The position numbers were made by a program, and so were the translations under genes. Of a stretch of DNA of 64,000 bases, positions 60,991 through 64,000 are shown one piece after another. The DNA is from Symsagittifera roscoffensis (lineage: Eukaryota > Xenacoelomorpha > Acoela > Convolutidae): positions 1 through 64,000 of the forward strand of contig NW_026971219.1 of assembly GCF_963678635.1 (NCBI RefSeq), read 5' to 3'. Under the pieces are notes generated by a model. It searched no databases, was not told where the DNA came from, and was given only the letters and a program-made list of their open reading frames with translations. How positions within the stretch are numbered: position 1 is the first letter of the stretch; each line of letters starts with the position of its first letter.

Positions 60991-63875
60991 ATTCCAGACT
61001 TTCCAGACTGAATATCTCGGCGCGATTATGCAATTTGAGTCTAAACCCGGATGCGGCGCAACCCTTGGCGCGACTCGTGTCCAGACATTCCAGACCTTAT
61101 GTCCTGACTTTCCAGACTGAAAATCTTGGCGCGATTATGCAATTTGAGTCTAAAGCCGGATGGGGCGCGACCCTTGGCGCGAGTCATTCCAGACATTCCA
61201 GACATTTTTCCAGACTTTCCAGACTCAAACTCTCGTCGCGATTAGGCAATTTGGGCCTTAATCCGGATGCGGCGCCAACCTTCACGCGACTGATGTCCAG
61301 ACTTTCCAGACCTTTTGTCCAGACTTTCCACATTAAAACTCTCGGCGCGACTCTGCATTTTTGGTCTAATTCCAGATGCGGCGCGACCCGTGCATTTTGG
61401 GTCCTAATCCAGATGCGGCGCGACCACTGGCGCGACTCATGTCTAGACTTTCCAGACCTTATGTCCAGACATTCCAGACTCAAACGCTAAGCGTGACTCT
61501 GCATTTTGGTTCTAAATCCGGATGCAGCGCGACCCTTGGTGCGACTCATGTCCAGACTTTCCAGACCTTATGTCCGGATTTTCCAGAGTCAAACTTTTGG
61601 CGCGAATCTGCAAATTGGGTCTAGATTAGGATGGGGCGCGACCCTTGGCGCGACTCATATACAGACATTCCAGACCTTTTTTTTCCAGACTTTCCAGACT
61701 CAAACTCTCGCCACGACTATGCAGTTTGGATCTAAAACCAGATGCGGCGTCACCCTTGGCGCGACTAATGTGTAGACAATCCAGACCTTTTGTCCAGACT
61801 TTCCAGACTCAAACTCTCGGCGCGACTCTGCAGTTTTGGTCCCTATCCGGATGCGGCGCGACCCTTGGAGCGACTCTTGTCCAGACTTTCCAGACCTTAT
61901 GTCAGATTTTCCAGACTGAAACTCTCGGCGCGACTATGCAATTTGAGTCTAAACCCGGATGCGGCGCAACCTTTGGCGCGACTCGTGTCCAGACATTCCA
62001 GACCTTATGTCCAGACTTTCCAGACTGAAAATCTTGGCGCGATTATGCAATTTGAGTCTAAAGCCGGATGGGGCGCGACCCTTGGCGCGAGTCATTCCAG
62101 ACATTCCAGACATTTTTTCCAGACTTTCCAGACTCAAACTCTCGTCGCGATTAGGCAATTTGGGCCTTAATCCGGATGCGGCGCCAACCTTCACGCGACT
62201 GATGTGTAGACATTCCAGACCTTTTGTCCAGACTTTCCACATTAAAACTCTCGGCGCGACTCTGCAATTTTGGTCTAATTCCAGATGCGGCGCGACCCGT
62301 GCATTTTGGGTCCTAATCCCGATGCGGCGCGACCACTGGCGCGACTCATGTCTAGACTTTCCAGACCTTATGTCCAGACATTCCAGACTGAATATCTCGG
62401 CACGAATCTGCAATTTGGGTGTAAAGCCGGATGCGGCACGACCCTTGGCGCGACTCTTGTCCAGATTTTTCAGACCTTATTCCAGACTTTCCAGACTGAA
62501 TATCTCGGCGCGATTATGCAATTTGAGTCTAAACCCGGATGCGGCGCAACCCTTGGCGCGACTCGTGTCCAGACATTCCAGACCTTATGTCCAGACTTTC
62601 CAGACTGAAAATCTTGGCGCGATTATGCAATTTGAGTCTAAAGCCGGATGGGGCGCGACCCTTGGCGCGAGTCATTCCAGACATTCCAGACATTTTTTCC
62701 AGACTTTCCAGACTCAAACTCTCGTCGCGATTAGGCAATTTGGGCCTTAATCCGGATGCGGCGCCAACCTTCACGCGACTGATGTCCAGACTTTCCAGAC
62801 CTTTTGTCCAGACTTTCCACATTAAAACTCTCGGCGCGACTCTGCAATTTTGGTCTAATTCCAGATGCGGCGCGACCCGTGCATTTTGGGTCCTAATCCC
62901 GATGCGGCGCGACCACTGGCGCGACTCATGTCTAGACTTTCCAGACCTTATGTCCAGACATTCCAGACTCAAACGCTAAGCGTGACTCTGCATTTTGGTT
63001 CTAAATCCGGATGCAGCGCGACCCTTGGTGCGACTCATGTCCAGACTTTCCAGACCTTATGTCCGGATTTTCCAGAGTCAAACTTTTGGCGCGAATCTGC
63101 AAATTGGGTCTAGATTAGGATGGGGCGCGACCCTTGGCGCGACTCATATACAGACATTCCAGACCTTTTTTTTCCAGACTTTCCAGACTCAAACTCTCGC
63201 CACGACTATGCAGTTTGGATCTAAAACCAGATGCGGCGTCACCCTTGGCGCGACTAATGTGTAGACAATCCAGACCTTTTGTCCAGACTTTCCAGACTCA
63301 AACTCTCGGCGCGACTCTGCAGTTTTGGTCCCTATCCGGATGCGGCGCGACCCTTGGAGCGACTCTTGTCCAGACTTTCCAGACCTTATGTCAGATTTTC
63401 CAGACTGAAACTCTCGGCGCGACTATGCAATTTGAGTCTAAACCCGGATGCGGCGCAACCTTTGGCGCGACTCGTGTCCAGACATTCCAGACCTTATGTC
63501 CAGACTTTCCAGACTGAAAATCTTGGCGCGATTATGCAATTTGAGTCTAAAGCCGGATGGGGCGCGACCCTTGGCGCGAGTCATTCCAGACATTCCAGAC
63601 ATTTTTTCCAGACTTTCCAGACTCAAACTCTCGTCGCGATTAGGCAATTTGGGCCTTAATCCGGATGCGGCGCCAACCTTCACGCGACTGATGTGTAGAC
63701 ATTCCAGACCTTTTGTCCAGACTTTCCACATTAAAACTCTCGGCGCGACTCTGCAATTTTGGTCTAATTCCAGATGCGGCGCGACCCGTGCATTTTGGGT
63801 CCTAATCCCGATGCGGCGCGACCACTGGCGCGACTCATGTCTAGACTTTCCAGACCTTATGTCCAGACATTCCAG
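60898..63875. repeat. Satellite tandem block duplication, 1489 bp
   Basis: About 60898-62386 and 62387-63875 share the same order of rare variants, for example the CCCGTGCATTTTGGGTCC short monomer (about 61387 and 62876) and the TTTTTTTTCCAGAC run (about 61679 and 63168). Confidence 0.7.
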
Positions 63876-64000
63876 ACTCAAACGCTAAGCGTGACTCTGC
63901 ATTTTGGTTCTAAATCCGGATGCAGCGCGACCCTTGGTGCGACTCATGTCCAGACTTTCCAGACCTTATGTCCGGATTTTCCAGAGTCAAACTTTTGGCG

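Larger units (their letters stand above)
16926..64000. repeat. 109-bp satellite DNA array (about 430 monomers, runs off the window)
   Basis: From the first TCCAGAC at 16926 to the last base the sequence is a head-to-tail array of 109-bp monomers; homologous points recur at multiples of 109 (for example 22545, 22654, 22763). In order, a unit carries TCCAGACTTTCCAGACTC, CTCGGCGCGACTCTGC, AATTTGGGTCTAAATCC, GGATGCGGCGCGACCC, TTGGCGCGACTCATG and TCCAGACTTTCCAGACC. My consensus is about 55% GC with nine CpG. Units vary mostly by point changes; some are shortened. No other gene or mobile element interrupts it. Open frames in it arise because the monomer has one stop triplet on the plus strand and a length not divisible by three. 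Confidence 0.97.

Noticed and set aside
16926-64000. Several hundred open frames of 60-260 codons on both strands
   Set aside because: All are translations of the 109-bp satellite in shifting frames. They overlap each other, start at the same monomer position and end at the same TAA.
16926-64000. CRISPR-like array
   Set aside because: Units are contiguous 109-bp homologues without unique spacers, in a eukaryotic context.

Overview
The window is eukaryotic, most likely from an invertebrate animal. The left quarter holds two tandem, nearly identical copies of part of a Maverick/Polinton- or adintovirus-like element: a virus-like DNA transposon with a double-jelly-roll capsid protein, an adenain-type protease and a protein-primed family-B DNA polymerase. 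The right three quarters is one uninterrupted satellite-DNA array. Eukaryotic origin rests on two GT-AG introns in the polymerase gene whose phases restore one reading frame, on AATAAA poly(A) signals, and on nuclear-localisation-like tails. The exact species cannot be read from the sequence.

Layout. 1-5388 is duplication copy 1, cut by the left window edge: the C-terminal part of the capsid gene (starting at codon 251), the protease, two minus-strand genes (a candidate HUH-type protein and a PC4-like protein), a plus-strand gene for a nuclear-looking protein, and the first 52 codons of the polymerase gene. At 5388/5389 copy 1 is joined to DNA just upstream of a complete capsid gene, so the polymerase gene of copy 1 is broken. 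5389-11626 is copy 2 with the same gene order, and here the polymerase gene is intact (11470-16273, three exons). The unit is 6238 bp and the copies differ at only about six places by eye. Integrase, packaging ATPase, penton and terminal inverted repeats are not in the window; they may lie to the left.

16274-16925 is a non-coding transition containing a long imperfect palindrome centred near 16837. From about 16926 to the end (about 47 kb, roughly 430 units) the DNA is a satellite of 109-bp period. Every unit carries three GGCGCGA boxes and four TCCAGAC boxes. The satellite shows duplications of its own at several scales (about 655, 719, 1072, 1379, 1489, 2273, 2399 and more than 4000 bp). 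Its many reading frames are a by-product of the monomer and not genes.

How the genes would work together: the capsid protein and protease are the virion module, the protein-primed polymerase is the replication module, and the PC4-like protein, the HUH-like protein and the NLS-tailed protein are plausible transcription or replication accessories. Gene functions come from motif recognition alone, without any database search.
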